Assembly (NCBI GenBank): GCA_013286765.1
Contig: JABDFB010000010.1
Location: 1 to 36,789, forward strand
Length of the DNA stretch: 36,789 nucleotides
Direction of reading: 5' to 3'
Source of the DNA: Deltaproteobacteria bacterium
GTDB taxonomy: Bacteria; Bdellovibrionota; UBA1018
The notes beneath the pieces are model-generated. The model was not told the origin of the DNA and searched no databases. It was given only the letters and a program-made list of their open reading frames with translations. The position numbers were made by a program, and so were the translations under genes. Shown here piece after piece: positions 8,430-15,448 of the stretch (position 1 is the stretch's first letter; each line of letters opens with the position of its first letter).

Positions 8430-10115
8430 ATGAATGAACTTGAAAGAGAAGTAAAAATAATTTTTTTGAATGAGGCGGAACAACTCCTTGAAGAAGGGGA
8501 AGAACATTGCCTAGCGCTTGCTGCAACCAGTTCCGACAAGGAAGTTGGCGCGCTCTTTAGAGTCTTTCATACCTTTAAGGGATCCTCAAGCTCAGTTGGC
8601 TTTTTGTCTCTTGCGGAGGTCGTTGGCCATCTTGAGAATCTGCTTCAGAATTTGAGGGATGGGAAGATTACATTCACAGAAAATGTTTGCAAAATTTTTC
8701 TTGATACCGTGGATTTTCTGAGATCTTCCATACAAAAGCTAAAATCTGATTTGAATTGTAATATTCTGCCAGAGGAGATGATCGCCCGGATAAAAAATAC
8801 AGAACAGGAAGCGCTTCAAATACCAACATCTAAGGAACCCAGTCTACCAGCAGAACAAAGTTCAACTCCTTTTTTTCAAGGCGAGCAGATACCTGAATTC
8901 GACGAATCCAGTGGATTTCGCGAAGAACCACAGGAAAAGCTCATCAGAGTGAGTTCCAGAAAACTAGACACCCTCATTAATTTGATTGGTGAGCTAGTCG
9001 TAAATCAATCTATTTTGACAGCTCATCAAGAAAAACCCGGACTACAATTGAGCGTTCGAGAATCTCCCGTTGAATATATGATTGATTTATGTAATGAAGT
9101 TTATGAATTGTCGATGTCATTGAGAATGACTCCAATTCGACAGATTTTTCAAAGAATGAATCGTCTTGTCATCGATCTCGGCCTGTCTGAAAAGAAAGAA
9201 ATCGAGTTTATTTGCTCAGGCGAAGATATTGAATTGGATAAAGCTGTAATTGAAAAACTTAGCGAACCCCTCATCCATCTTATTAGGAACGCCGTTGATC
9301 ACGGAATCGAGGATAGTGAACAGCGTCTCGCGGTCGGGAAGAGCGCCAAGGCAAGAATAACTCTAACTGCTGAACTACTCGAAGACTTTGCGCTTATAAA
9401 AATTTCTGATGACGGACGCGGACTCAACAAAGAAAATATTATTAAAAAAGGAATAGAACAAGGTCTTTTGAATTCAAAAACCACAATCGATGAAATCAGC
9501 GATAGCGAGGCATTTGCGTTGATCTTTCAGCCGGGGTTTTCTACTAAGGAGAGAATTACGGAGATTTCGGGCCGCGGTGTTGGAATGGACGTTGTCGAGC
9601 GTGTGATGAATGAAGTGCACGGAAGTATAGAAATTCAGACCAAAGAAGGTGTCGGAACTACTTTTAACTTAAAGTTTCCTCTAACCCTTTCCGTCATTCA
9701 TGGTTTAGTCGTGACGGTCGATCAATGTTCTTATGTAATACCGATTACACAGGTGATAGAGACTGTCAGATGTGATGCCAACGGTCGGGTTTTAGTCTTA
9801 CGAGGAGAATCCATTCCAGTATTCAAATTAGGAGAGATTCTCCACGGAGAAATGGATAGAACTCATTACTCTGGCACGAAGTTAGGGGTTGTCATTTTAT
9901 TTAGGGGAAAGAAAGTCTTGTTTGAAATTGACTCTATCGTCAGTCAGCGACCCCTGACCCTGAAGCCTATTGGTCCAGAAGTACAGAGAATACGTGGGAT
10001 TAGCGCTGGAACAATTTTAGATAATGGTGAACCCGCACTGGTTTTGAATTTGGAAAGCTTGATTCCGGAGAAATTCCCAACAGACACTGTACCAAAAGAG
10101 GCTTTTCAACGATGA
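8430..10115 (+). CDS. cheA: Chemotaxis histidine kinase CheA lacking P2
   Basis: CheA autophosphorylates on its HPt histidine under MCP control and passes phosphate to receivers. Of 561 residues, HPt/P1 is 1-105 with His47 in FHTFKGSSSS. A low-complexity linker follows at 130-168. P3 dimerisation is about 170-232. P4 kinase is about 233-420, with the N-box LIRNAVDHGIED, SDDGRG (326-331) and GRGVGMDVV (381-389). P5, the CheW-like coupling domain, is about 420-550. The P2 domain that docks CheY and CheB is absent, and the protein is about 90 residues shorter than enteric CheA. All kinase motifs are intact. The start is 6 nt after the CheB-like gene, and its stop overlaps the cheW start (ATGA), so the genes are translationally coupled. 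Confidence 0.95.
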   Translation: MNELEREVKIIFLNEAEQLLEEGEEHCLALAATSSDKEVGALFRVFHTFKGSSSSVGFLSLAEVVGHLENLLQNLRDGKITFTENVCKIFLDTVDFLRSSIQKLKSDLNCNILPEEMIARIKNTEQEALQIPTSKEPSLPAEQSSTPFFQGEQIPEFDESSGFREEPQEKLIRVSSRKLDTLINLIGELVVNQSILTAHQEKPGLQLSVRESPVEYMIDLCNEVYELSMSLRMTPIRQIFQRMNRLVIDLGLSEKKEIEFICSGEDIELDKAVIEKLSEPLIHLIRNAVDHGIEDSEQRLAVGKSAKARITLTAELLEDFALIKISDDGRGLNKENIIKKGIEQGLLNSKTTIDEISDSEAFALIFQPGFSTKERITEISGRGVGMDVVERVMNEVHGSIEIQTKEGVGTTFNLKFPLTLSVIHGLVVTVDQCSYVIPITQVIETVRCDANGRVLVLRGESIPVFKLGEILHGEMDRTHYSGTKLGVVILFRGKKVLFEIDSIVSQRPLTLKPIGPEVQRIRGISAGTILDNGEPALVLNLESLIPEKFPTDTVPKEAFQR

Positions 10116-10558
10116 ACGATCTAGAGCATAGTTATCTTGTTTTTAGGTTAGGCGGTCTGCTCTACGGGAGTCCATTAACTCATATTCGCAAAGTGATACC
10201 CGTCCCGTCTATTAAGACGGTGCCCTCACGAAAAGACTATCTAAGAGGTGTTATCAACCTACGCGGACAAATTATCAGCGTTATCGATCTGAGAAAGAAG
10301 TTCGGCCTAGAGACCACGGAGGATCCTCAGAACTTAATTCTTGTTGTCGCCGTTGACAGCAAAGACATCGGCTTTATTGCTGACGGCGGTGATTCCGTAG
10401 TGACAATAGAGGATCCAGATATTAGTCGTCCCGATCTTACATCTTCCCAAGCTGTCAAAAATATTCCGTCGGAATATTTTTTAGGTATTGGCAAGCATCA
10501 AAACCGCGAGATTCATCTGGTGAACCTCGCAGGGCTTGTCAAGAGTTCGGCTGACTAG
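10112..10558 (+). CDS. cheW: Chemotaxis coupling protein CheW
   Basis: This 148-residue CheW-domain protein bridges chemoreceptors and CheA in the array. The family pattern is clear: YLVFRLGGLLYGSPLTHIRKV at the start, VPSRKDYLRGVINLRGQIISVIDLRKK in the core (the NLRG motif), DIGFIADGGDSVV, and GIGKHQNREIHLVNLAGL at the end. The start codon overlaps the cheA stop by 4 nt. The operon apparently ends here, since 281 nt without a recognised gene follow. No cheR, cheD, stand-alone cheY or flagellar gene is in the window. Confidence 0.94.
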   Translation: MNDLEHSYLVFRLGGLLYGSPLTHIRKVIPVPSIKTVPSRKDYLRGVINLRGQIISVIDLRKKFGLETTEDPQNLILVVAVDSKDIGFIADGGDSVVTIEDPDISRPDLTSSQAVKNIPSEYFLGIGKHQNREIHLVNLAGLVKSSAD

Positions 10559-10839
10559 ATCAGGTAAAACATTTTTAAACCGATCCGCACTAAGCACGCC
10601 CAAGCGGCCAGTTTGCCAGGGGATACACCGCCTTTATTAAAAGCAGACGTGAATGTGTAATGGGACTCACTGGAAGCTCCGGCATATCAGCCGTTCATCA
10701 GTGAAATTTGAGCGTCAGACTAAATAAATAAGCTTACTGCCATTTTTAAAGAAGTCATGCGGAGTTTAGGGCTATTTGGCCCGCTCCCTTATTCCCCTCG
10801 TTGTGTATGATTCTGGAATAGTCTGTGTACTTATGATAG
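10559..10839. other. Intergenic region, no gene recognised
   Basis: These 281 nt between cheW and the sensor kinase gene hold no convincing reading frame or RNA gene. There is a 6-bp inverted repeat (TCACTG at 10667-10672 with CAGTGA at 10699-10704) and a short GGGC/GCCC hairpin (10769-10782), neither followed by a T-tract. The region presumably contains the cheW transcript end and the kinase promoter, but I cannot point to either. Confidence 0.5.
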
Positions 10840-11982
10840 GTGAAAGCTGGTGAATGTATGGTACTTGCTATAAGTTCCGAAAATTTAGGCCCTTCCTTTT
10901 ATTTGCGTCGAGGAAAAGAGGAGATACTAAAAGATTGGGCCGCTAGAGTTCGTAATGAATGTCTTGATGCTAAAGAGAAAAACCATATCCTTTATAATTC
11001 CGTTCCAAGTTTTCTCGATCGAATAGTCGAAGCTCTAGATCCTTCCACTAGCAGTAGTAGTGCTTGTGATGTAGATGCATCGGTTTGTAAAGAACATGGA
11101 CAGCAAAGAGCTACGGCCACAGACTATACTTTAAAGGAAGTTATTCTCGAATATGGCATATTGCAGGAAATTATCTTCGAAGTTCTTCAGAAAGAAACTC
11201 CGTTAAGCCAAAAGGATAGTGCTATCATTCGCAAATCGATCCATCAGGGCATTGCCGAATCCGCCTCGGAGTATGCCCATATTCAAGATTCTATCAAAGA
11301 ACAGTTTATCGCTCTCCTGACACATGATCTTCGGAATCCATTAACTAGTACTAGCGCAAATGCTCAAATACTGTTGAGTCGGCTCGATTCCACAGACCAA
11401 CGAGGACTCTTAGTTAGAAAAATCATAAGAGGTACCCAGCGAATGGACAATCTGCTTCAGGATTTGCTGGATGTCTTCCAAATCCGAGCCGGCAGGTCCT
11501 TACCTTTTCAATTTGAACTATGTGATTTAAGTACAATCGCAAAGGACGCCGTTGAAGACTTAACAGCTATATATGGTGCCCGCTTTACCCTGAAGAGCCC
11601 TCCTCAGTTAAAGGGCCGTTGGAGTCCTAGCGGCCTTCGACGCGTTATTGAAAATTTGGCTAACAATGCCGCTAAATATGGGAATGTGGAGACACCTATC
11701 ACGATCTCTCTTTTCCGATACAAACATGAAGCAGAGATCTCCGTTCATAATTATGGAGATCCTATTCCCGCCAGCGCGCAGGACAGTCTCTTTCAACCGT
11801 TCTATCGGTTCCAATTTTCAAAGGTTCTGCAAAATAAAGGATGGGGACTAGGACTTACTTTAGTCCAAGAGGTAACCAGAGCACATCATGGAAGGATTAG
11901 CTTAGAAAGCACTCGTGAAAAAGGAACGACATTTACCATTCGACTACCACTTAATTTGAAGCAACCTCAAGATGTAGGCTAA
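10840..11982 (+). CDS. Sensor histidine kinase with RsbRD-type N-terminal domain
   Basis: This soluble histidine kinase of about 380 residues has no membrane segment. Residues about 18-145 look like the RsbRD N-terminal sensor domain (LRRGKEEILKDWAARVRN, then ATATDYTLKEVILEYGILQ), a non-heme globin-like helical domain family. HisKA follows, with His162 in LLTHDLRNPLTS. The HATPase domain shows ENLANNAAKYG (271-281), GDPIP (316-320), GWGLGL (344-349) and GTTFTIRLPL. All ATP-binding boxes are present. No receiver gene is adjacent on its strand; a lone receiver lies 2 kb downstream on the other strand. The GTG at 10840 has no good ribosome site, and ATG 10858 with GGTGA 4 nt upstream is an equally likely start. 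Confidence 0.9.
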   Translation: MKAGECMVLAISSENLGPSFYLRRGKEEILKDWAARVRNECLDAKEKNHILYNSVPSFLDRIVEALDPSTSSSSACDVDASVCKEHGQQRATATDYTLKEVILEYGILQEIIFEVLQKETPLSQKDSAIIRKSIHQGIAESASEYAHIQDSIKEQFIALLTHDLRNPLTSTSANAQILLSRLDSTDQRGLLVRKIIRGTQRMDNLLQDLLDVFQIRAGRSLPFQFELCDLSTIAKDAVEDLTAIYGARFTLKSPPQLKGRWSPSGLRRVIENLANNAAKYGNVETPITISLFRYKHEAEISVHNYGDPIPASAQDSLFQPFYRFQFSKVLQNKGWGLGLTLVQEVTRAHHGRISLESTREKGTTFTIRLPLNLKQPQDVG

Positions 11983-12161
11983 TCCTATTTAGGAATTTGG
12001 GCTCTTGATCGCCTCTTCATGTCGGACTATTTCTATGAAAATGTGGTATTCAATATACCCCCAAAAACGATGTCTCACGATTACAGGAAGGGAGTTCCAA
12101 TACAATAATTATTTAATTTTTCGGAGTACATCGATTTGAACAAGGAACACAGACTAAAAGT

Positions 12162-12578
12162 TCATGTCAGTGCGAAGACCAAGAGTTGCACCCACAGAAA
12201 GAGTATAGATATCCACCCAACACTAAAAGCAGCGGCTCGTTGTCGTATATTGTTTCTGCCAAGATGGATCCAAGCATGAAGGCCCCGACTGACTACGAAA
12301 GTCCATGCAAGAACTAGAGTAGTAGTACTCACAATATCGAGCGATAGAAAGATTGTACAAGTAATCAGAAATAGAAGTGGCACTTCAAATTGATTCTCGT
12401 AGTGCTGAGCAATTAATTCAAGTCGCTCTGATGGGCAATCACCGATGTAGACCTTAAAGTACTTTGGAGAGATTTCGCCTGTTTGGATACCTCGAACGCG
12501 AGACAAAAACATAAAGCCTGCGAATCCCACCATGTAGAACACATAGACAGCCATTGGAAAAATGAGTAACGGTTTCAT
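12162..12578 (-). CDS. MAPEG-family membrane protein
   Basis: This 138-residue inner-membrane protein has four predicted TM helices. The pattern ENQFEVPLLFLITC, a central TM pair and SRGLHAWIHLGRNNIRQRAAAFSVGW is characteristic of the MAPEG family (membrane-associated proteins in eicosanoid and glutathione metabolism), whose bacterial members are mostly uncharacterised. The arginine and asparagine in LGRNNIRQR correspond to the conserved loop in this family. It lies 75 nt downstream of the DadA-like gene on the same strand and could be the last gene of that unit. No strong Shine-Dalgarno is seen. The 179 nt after its stop are noncoding and end at the convergent kinase gene. Confidence 0.82.
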   Translation of the reverse strand: MKPLLIFPMAVYVFYMVGFAGFMFLSRVRGIQTGEISPKYFKVYIGDCPSERLELIAQHYENQFEVPLLFLITCTIFLSLDIVSTTTLVLAWTFVVSRGLHAWIHLGRNNIRQRAAAFSVGWISILFLWVQLLVFALT

Positions 12579-12653
12579 GGTAAACGATTTTAGTACCTGT
12601 TAGGCCATCAGTCATTAAAGAAAGTGAAAATATCATACTAACCTTCTGAATCC

Positions 12654-13904
12654 TTAAAACCGATCCGCACGAAATGGGTTGGGGTCAAAGCTAGGTTTAG
12701 CTTTCGTCATCATCTCAGCTGCGAGTCGGGCTGTGCCCGGTGCGGTTTTCAGTCCCATCATCTGGTGTCCCGTTGCAATGAAAAGATTTGAAAATTCTTT
12801 TGCATATCCGATAATCGGAACGCCATCCGGGGTGCATGGTCTTAAACCACGCCAGAGCTCCGTTATTTCCAGGTCTTTTGGAAAGTTAAAGCACTGTCTC
12901 GAACCCTCAATGATCGCGTTAAGTCGACTTGTAGTAATGGAATAGTCTTGATCGACTAGTTCGAGGGTTCCAGCTAATCGTACGCTCCCATTGCGAGGTG
13001 TGACAGCAATTTTTCGTTCAGTGATCATAATTGGAATTTTTGGTGAAGGATCAAAAGAATTGACGGTAATTGCGTAACCTTTGCCACCTCGAATTGGGAT
13101 CCTTATTCCAAGAGCTTTACCGAGGGAATTTGACCAAGTACCAGTAGCTAACAAAAATTCCTTAGCTTCGAAACGCCCGCGGGTAGTTTCTATCGCTTGA
13201 ATGGATTTGCCAGTCGTTTCAAAATTATAGACTTCTGCATTTGAAAGGATTGTAACCCCGCGTTTTTTGGCAGCTTCGGCTAAAGCCTGAACTATTTGAA
13301 AGGGCTCGCAATGAGCTTCTTCGGGAAAGTAGACGCCACCACGAATAGGTCCTGTCAAGGAGGGCTCTAACGCTTTCACCTCGCTAGCGTTTAGAAATTT
13401 GCCTGGAATACCGTGGTCGCCAACGATTCTCATATTTAGTTGTGCAGAGGATACCCCTTCATTGGTTTGTGCAACCATCAAAAGACCCTTTTGCTCGAAA
13501 CCAAAATGCATACCAAGCTCAACCTTATAGTTTGCGAATTGTTTTAAACTAAATTTTGCCAATTCAGTGAGGGCGGCGATGGAACGATTGGCCTGCCGAG
13601 CATTCATGTTTCTCAAAAAGGCGATCAACCAGGAAAAATGAGTAATATTGAATTCGGGTTTAATATAAAGCGGGCTCACTGGGTCGCTAAGCCATTTAAG
13701 AGACTTGAGAAGCATGCCAGGCATGGGTAGGGGAAGAGCGAAACAAGGCGTAAGCCATCCCGCATTTCCGTACGAGCATCCCTTTCCCGGCTCATGCATA
13801 TCGATAACGGTAACCTTTGCACCGTACTTGCTAAGTTCGTAAGCACAAGCGAGCCCGACTATGCCAGCTCCAATGATAAGTGCATCTGGTTTATTGTCAC
13901 TCAT
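12654..13904 (-). CDS. dadA: D-amino-acid dehydrogenase-like FAD oxidoreductase
   Basis: This 416-residue member of the DAO/DadA family oxidatively deaminates small-subunit FAD substrates, typically D-amino acids, delivering electrons to the respiratory chain. The N-terminus has the Rossmann FAD motif IIGAGIVGLACAYELSKYGAKVTVID. Also visible are GCSYGNAGWLTP (the typical DadA segment after strand 2), LLATGTWSNSLGKALGI, RGGKGYAITV, LWRGLRPCTPDGVPIIG and FIATGHQMMGLKTAPGTARL, which together are diagnostic of DadA. Length fits the family (about 415-435). It is 23 nt downstream of a stand-alone receiver gene on the same strand. A related imino-acid or hydroxyproline oxidase cannot be excluded. 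Confidence 0.85.
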   Translation of the reverse strand: MSDNKPDALIIGAGIVGLACAYELSKYGAKVTVIDMHEPGKGCSYGNAGWLTPCFALPLPMPGMLLKSLKWLSDPVSPLYIKPEFNITHFSWLIAFLRNMNARQANRSIAALTELAKFSLKQFANYKVELGMHFGFEQKGLLMVAQTNEGVSSAQLNMRIVGDHGIPGKFLNASEVKALEPSLTGPIRGGVYFPEEAHCEPFQIVQALAEAAKKRGVTILSNAEVYNFETTGKSIQAIETTRGRFEAKEFLLATGTWSNSLGKALGIRIPIRGGKGYAITVNSFDPSPKIPIMITERKIAVTPRNGSVRLAGTLELVDQDYSITTSRLNAIIEGSRQCFNFPKDLEITELWRGLRPCTPDGVPIIGYAKEFSNLFIATGHQMMGLKTAPGTARLAAEMMTKAKPSFDPNPFRADRF

Positions 13905-13927
13905 AGATAGAAAAATATTATCACAAT

Positions 13928-14329
13928 TTAGGTGGCAGATTTGTGGCTTGAATTGATAATAGTGTCCAAAGCTTCAATAAGATTTTTGGCGTTGTAGGGT
14001 TTTTCTATTTTTGGATTTTTGACAGTGGTTAAAAAGTCTTTTGCTTCTAAAGTAAACGCTCCACCCGTCAGGAATACGATACGATTATTGAGATGCGGTC
14101 TCTCCTTTTGAAGTAATGAGTAGAAATCCATTCCACTCATTTCGGGCATTGCCAGATCACAGAGGATGACATCAAAGTGGTCATCCTTTTCCAAAAGAGC
14201 GAACGCCTTTTTTCCATTTTCAGCATGAACAGTCTCAAAGCGTTTCGACAGAATTTTCAATGTGGTCTTCGCCAACATCGGATCATCATCTATAAGCAGA
14301 ATTCTGGCGCGTGAATGCTTATTCGTCAT
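13928..14329 (-). CDS. Stand-alone response regulator receiver
   Basis: This 133-residue single-domain receiver has no DNA-binding or enzymatic output. The acidic pocket is D14-D16 (LLIDDDP), the phosphoacceptor is Asp58 (ILCDLAMPEMSG), the switch Thr is T88 (FLTGG) and the lysine is K110 (IEKPY), so it should be phosphorylatable. The start is supported by GAGAGGA about 8 nt upstream. It is followed after 23 nt by the DadA-like gene, presumably cotranscribed. Such receivers often sit at the end of phosphorelays. The orphan kinase at 10840-11982 is a possible partner, but nothing in the sequence proves pairing. Confidence 0.92.
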   Translation of the reverse strand: MTNKHSRARILLIDDDPMLAKTTLKILSKRFETVHAENGKKAFALLEKDDHFDVILCDLAMPEMSGMDFYSLLQKERPHLNNRIVFLTGGAFTLEAKDFLTTVKNPKIEKPYNAKNLIEALDTIINSSHKSAT

Positions 14330-14418
14330 TTACTATTCCTCTCTTCCACATCTCTACTCATATCTTATCGTAATAGATGCATTTTGAGTTTAAAATTGAT
14401 GCGGTGAGTCGAGGTTAC

Positions 14419-14447
14419 TTGATAACTATTGAAAACTGATGCATAAT
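14419..14447 (+). promoter_or_regulatory. Sigma-70-type promoter, possibly giving a leaderless mRNA
   Basis: TTGATA (14419-14424), a 17-nt spacer and CATAAT (14442-14447) form a good sigma-70 promoter. Transcription would begin near 14454-14455. The ferredoxin ATG is at 14456, and no Shine-Dalgarno precedes it. The mRNA may therefore have almost no 5' leader. Confidence 0.55.
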
Positions 14448-14455
14448 TCCAGCTA

Positions 14456-14770
14456 ATGAAGTTAAGAGCTCATATTTTTGTTTGTACCAACCAACGTCCA
14501 CCGGGGCATCCGCGAGGGTGTTGCTATGATAAAAAGGCCGAGGATTTAATTCCGGAATTTAAGAAAGAACTCGCAAAAGTCGGGTTGGCCGGTAAGGTTC
14601 GAGCTCAGAGAGCAGGTTGTTTGGACACATGCGAATATGGTCCTTCTGTAGTCGTTTACCCTGACAATATTTGGTACGGGAAGGTATCTATTGCCGATGT
14701 ATCTGAGATCGTTAAAGATCATATTCTAGAAGGAAAGCCCGTGGAACGATTGAAAATTCCAGGAAAATAG
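14456..14770 (+). CDS. Thioredoxin-fold [2Fe-2S] ferredoxin
   Basis: This 104-residue protein belongs to the thioredoxin-like [2Fe-2S] ferredoxin family (small relatives of NuoE and Aquifex Fd). Expected cluster ligands are present: Cys10 (FVCTNQR), Cys22 or Cys23 (PRGCCY), Cys55 and Cys59 (AGCLDTCEYGP). The sequence PSVVVYPDNIWYGKV then DVSEIVKDHILEGKPVERL is typical of the family, which is widely annotated '(2Fe-2S) ferredoxin domain-containing protein' with unknown partner. It is a soluble electron carrier or Fe-S sensor. It appears to be its own transcription unit, with a good promoter directly upstream and a hairpin plus T-rich tail downstream. Confidence 0.9.
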   Translation: MKLRAHIFVCTNQRPPGHPRGCCYDKKAEDLIPEFKKELAKVGLAGKVRAQRAGCLDTCEYGPSVVVYPDNIWYGKVSIADVSEIVKDHILEGKPVERLKIPGK

Positions 14771-14784
14771 CGGCAAGAATTTCC

Positions 14785-14820
14785 TACAACGCCCAGCGTT
14801 GTATTTTGCTCTCTCTTTTT
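14785..14820 (+). terminator. Intrinsic terminator after the ferredoxin gene
   Basis: The inverted repeat TACAACGC / GCGTTGTA (14785-14792 and 14796-14803) has a 3-nt loop and is followed by a pyrimidine/T-rich tract that ends in a run of T. It starts 14 nt after the ferredoxin stop codon. Confidence 0.6.
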
Positions 14821-14877
14821 TACTCGTTTCTTCTTTAACATCTTGGCACCAAGGGCGCATGCGAGTAGAATTTTTAT

Positions 14878-15432
14878 ATGCGCTCTCGCCGAAGAATATT
14901 CTTAATTAATCGGAGTTTTCAGCTTCGGTTTGCTTTCTACGTGTGTTCCTGGGTAATAGCGTTCAGTTTTGTCTATCCGCTGATTATTTCAAATATTTTT
15001 GACTTTCTTTTCAGTTACTTAGTTATGGATCCCAACGGCCCGGAGATTTCCTATCTCGAGAATACTCGCCAGGATTTGCTTTGGCTCTTAATCATTATGC
15101 AGGGAGTGATGCTGATTCTCAGTTTTTGTATCAGTATTTTCATGTCTCACAGGGTTGCTGGCCCTCTTTACAAACTGAGTATGTTCTTCAGGGAAGCCAA
15201 AGCAGGCAATGCGCTTCCAAAAATCAGTTTTCGAAAGAAAGACTACTTTCCGGAACTGGCGACCGAATATAACGAAATGATGGAAAGTATCCGATCGCGA
15301 ATGGACCGAAAAACCAATGCCATAACCAGCTCGGCCTCTCATTTGGAGCAAATTCTGACGAAGGCGGACTCTTCTCTTCGTCGAGATATAGAAGCCGTAC
15401 TTTCGGATTTGCGAAAAGCCGAGAAAACCTAG
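14878..15432 (+). CDS. Two-TM HAMP-like membrane protein
   Basis: This 184-residue inner-membrane protein has TM1 at about 19-43 and TM2 at about 64-88. A HAMP-like cytoplasmic segment follows (HRVAGPLYKLSMFFREAKAGN, then YFPELATEYNEMMESIRSRM), and then a short helical, coiled-coil-prone tail to residue 184. There is no kinase, cyclase, GGDEF or MCP signalling domain after the HAMP, so the protein ends where an output domain would normally begin. Similar short 'HAMP-only' proteins exist in delta-type proteobacteria, usually unannotated. The lytic transglycosylase gene begins 16 nt downstream, which suggests an operon and a role at the envelope. Function unknown. Confidence 0.8.
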   Translation: MRSRRRIFLINRSFQLRFAFYVCSWVIAFSFVYPLIISNIFDFLFSYLVMDPNGPEISYLENTRQDLLWLLIIMQGVMLILSFCISIFMSHRVAGPLYKLSMFFREAKAGNALPKISFRKKDYFPELATEYNEMMESIRSRMDRKTNAITSSASHLEQILTKADSSLRRDIEAVLSDLRKAEKT

Positions 15433-15448
15433 TAGTATCTGTCTGACG

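Noticed and set aside
10577..10590. 14-nt sequence AAACCGATCCGCAC shared with 12657-12670 (end of the DadA-like gene)
   Set aside because: A few 14-nt matches are expected by chance in a window of this size, and the similarity does not extend on either side, so I do not call a repeat or a gene remnant.
11981..11996. Short inverted repeat TCCTA/TAGGA at the end of the sensor kinase gene
   Set aside because: Only 5 bp with a 2-nt loop and no T-tract, too weak for a terminator call.
14842..14863. Small palindromes (CTTGGCACCAAG and CGCATGCG) before the HAMP-like gene
   Set aside because: Short, without repeat elsewhere or clear promoter context. An operator is possible but not supported.
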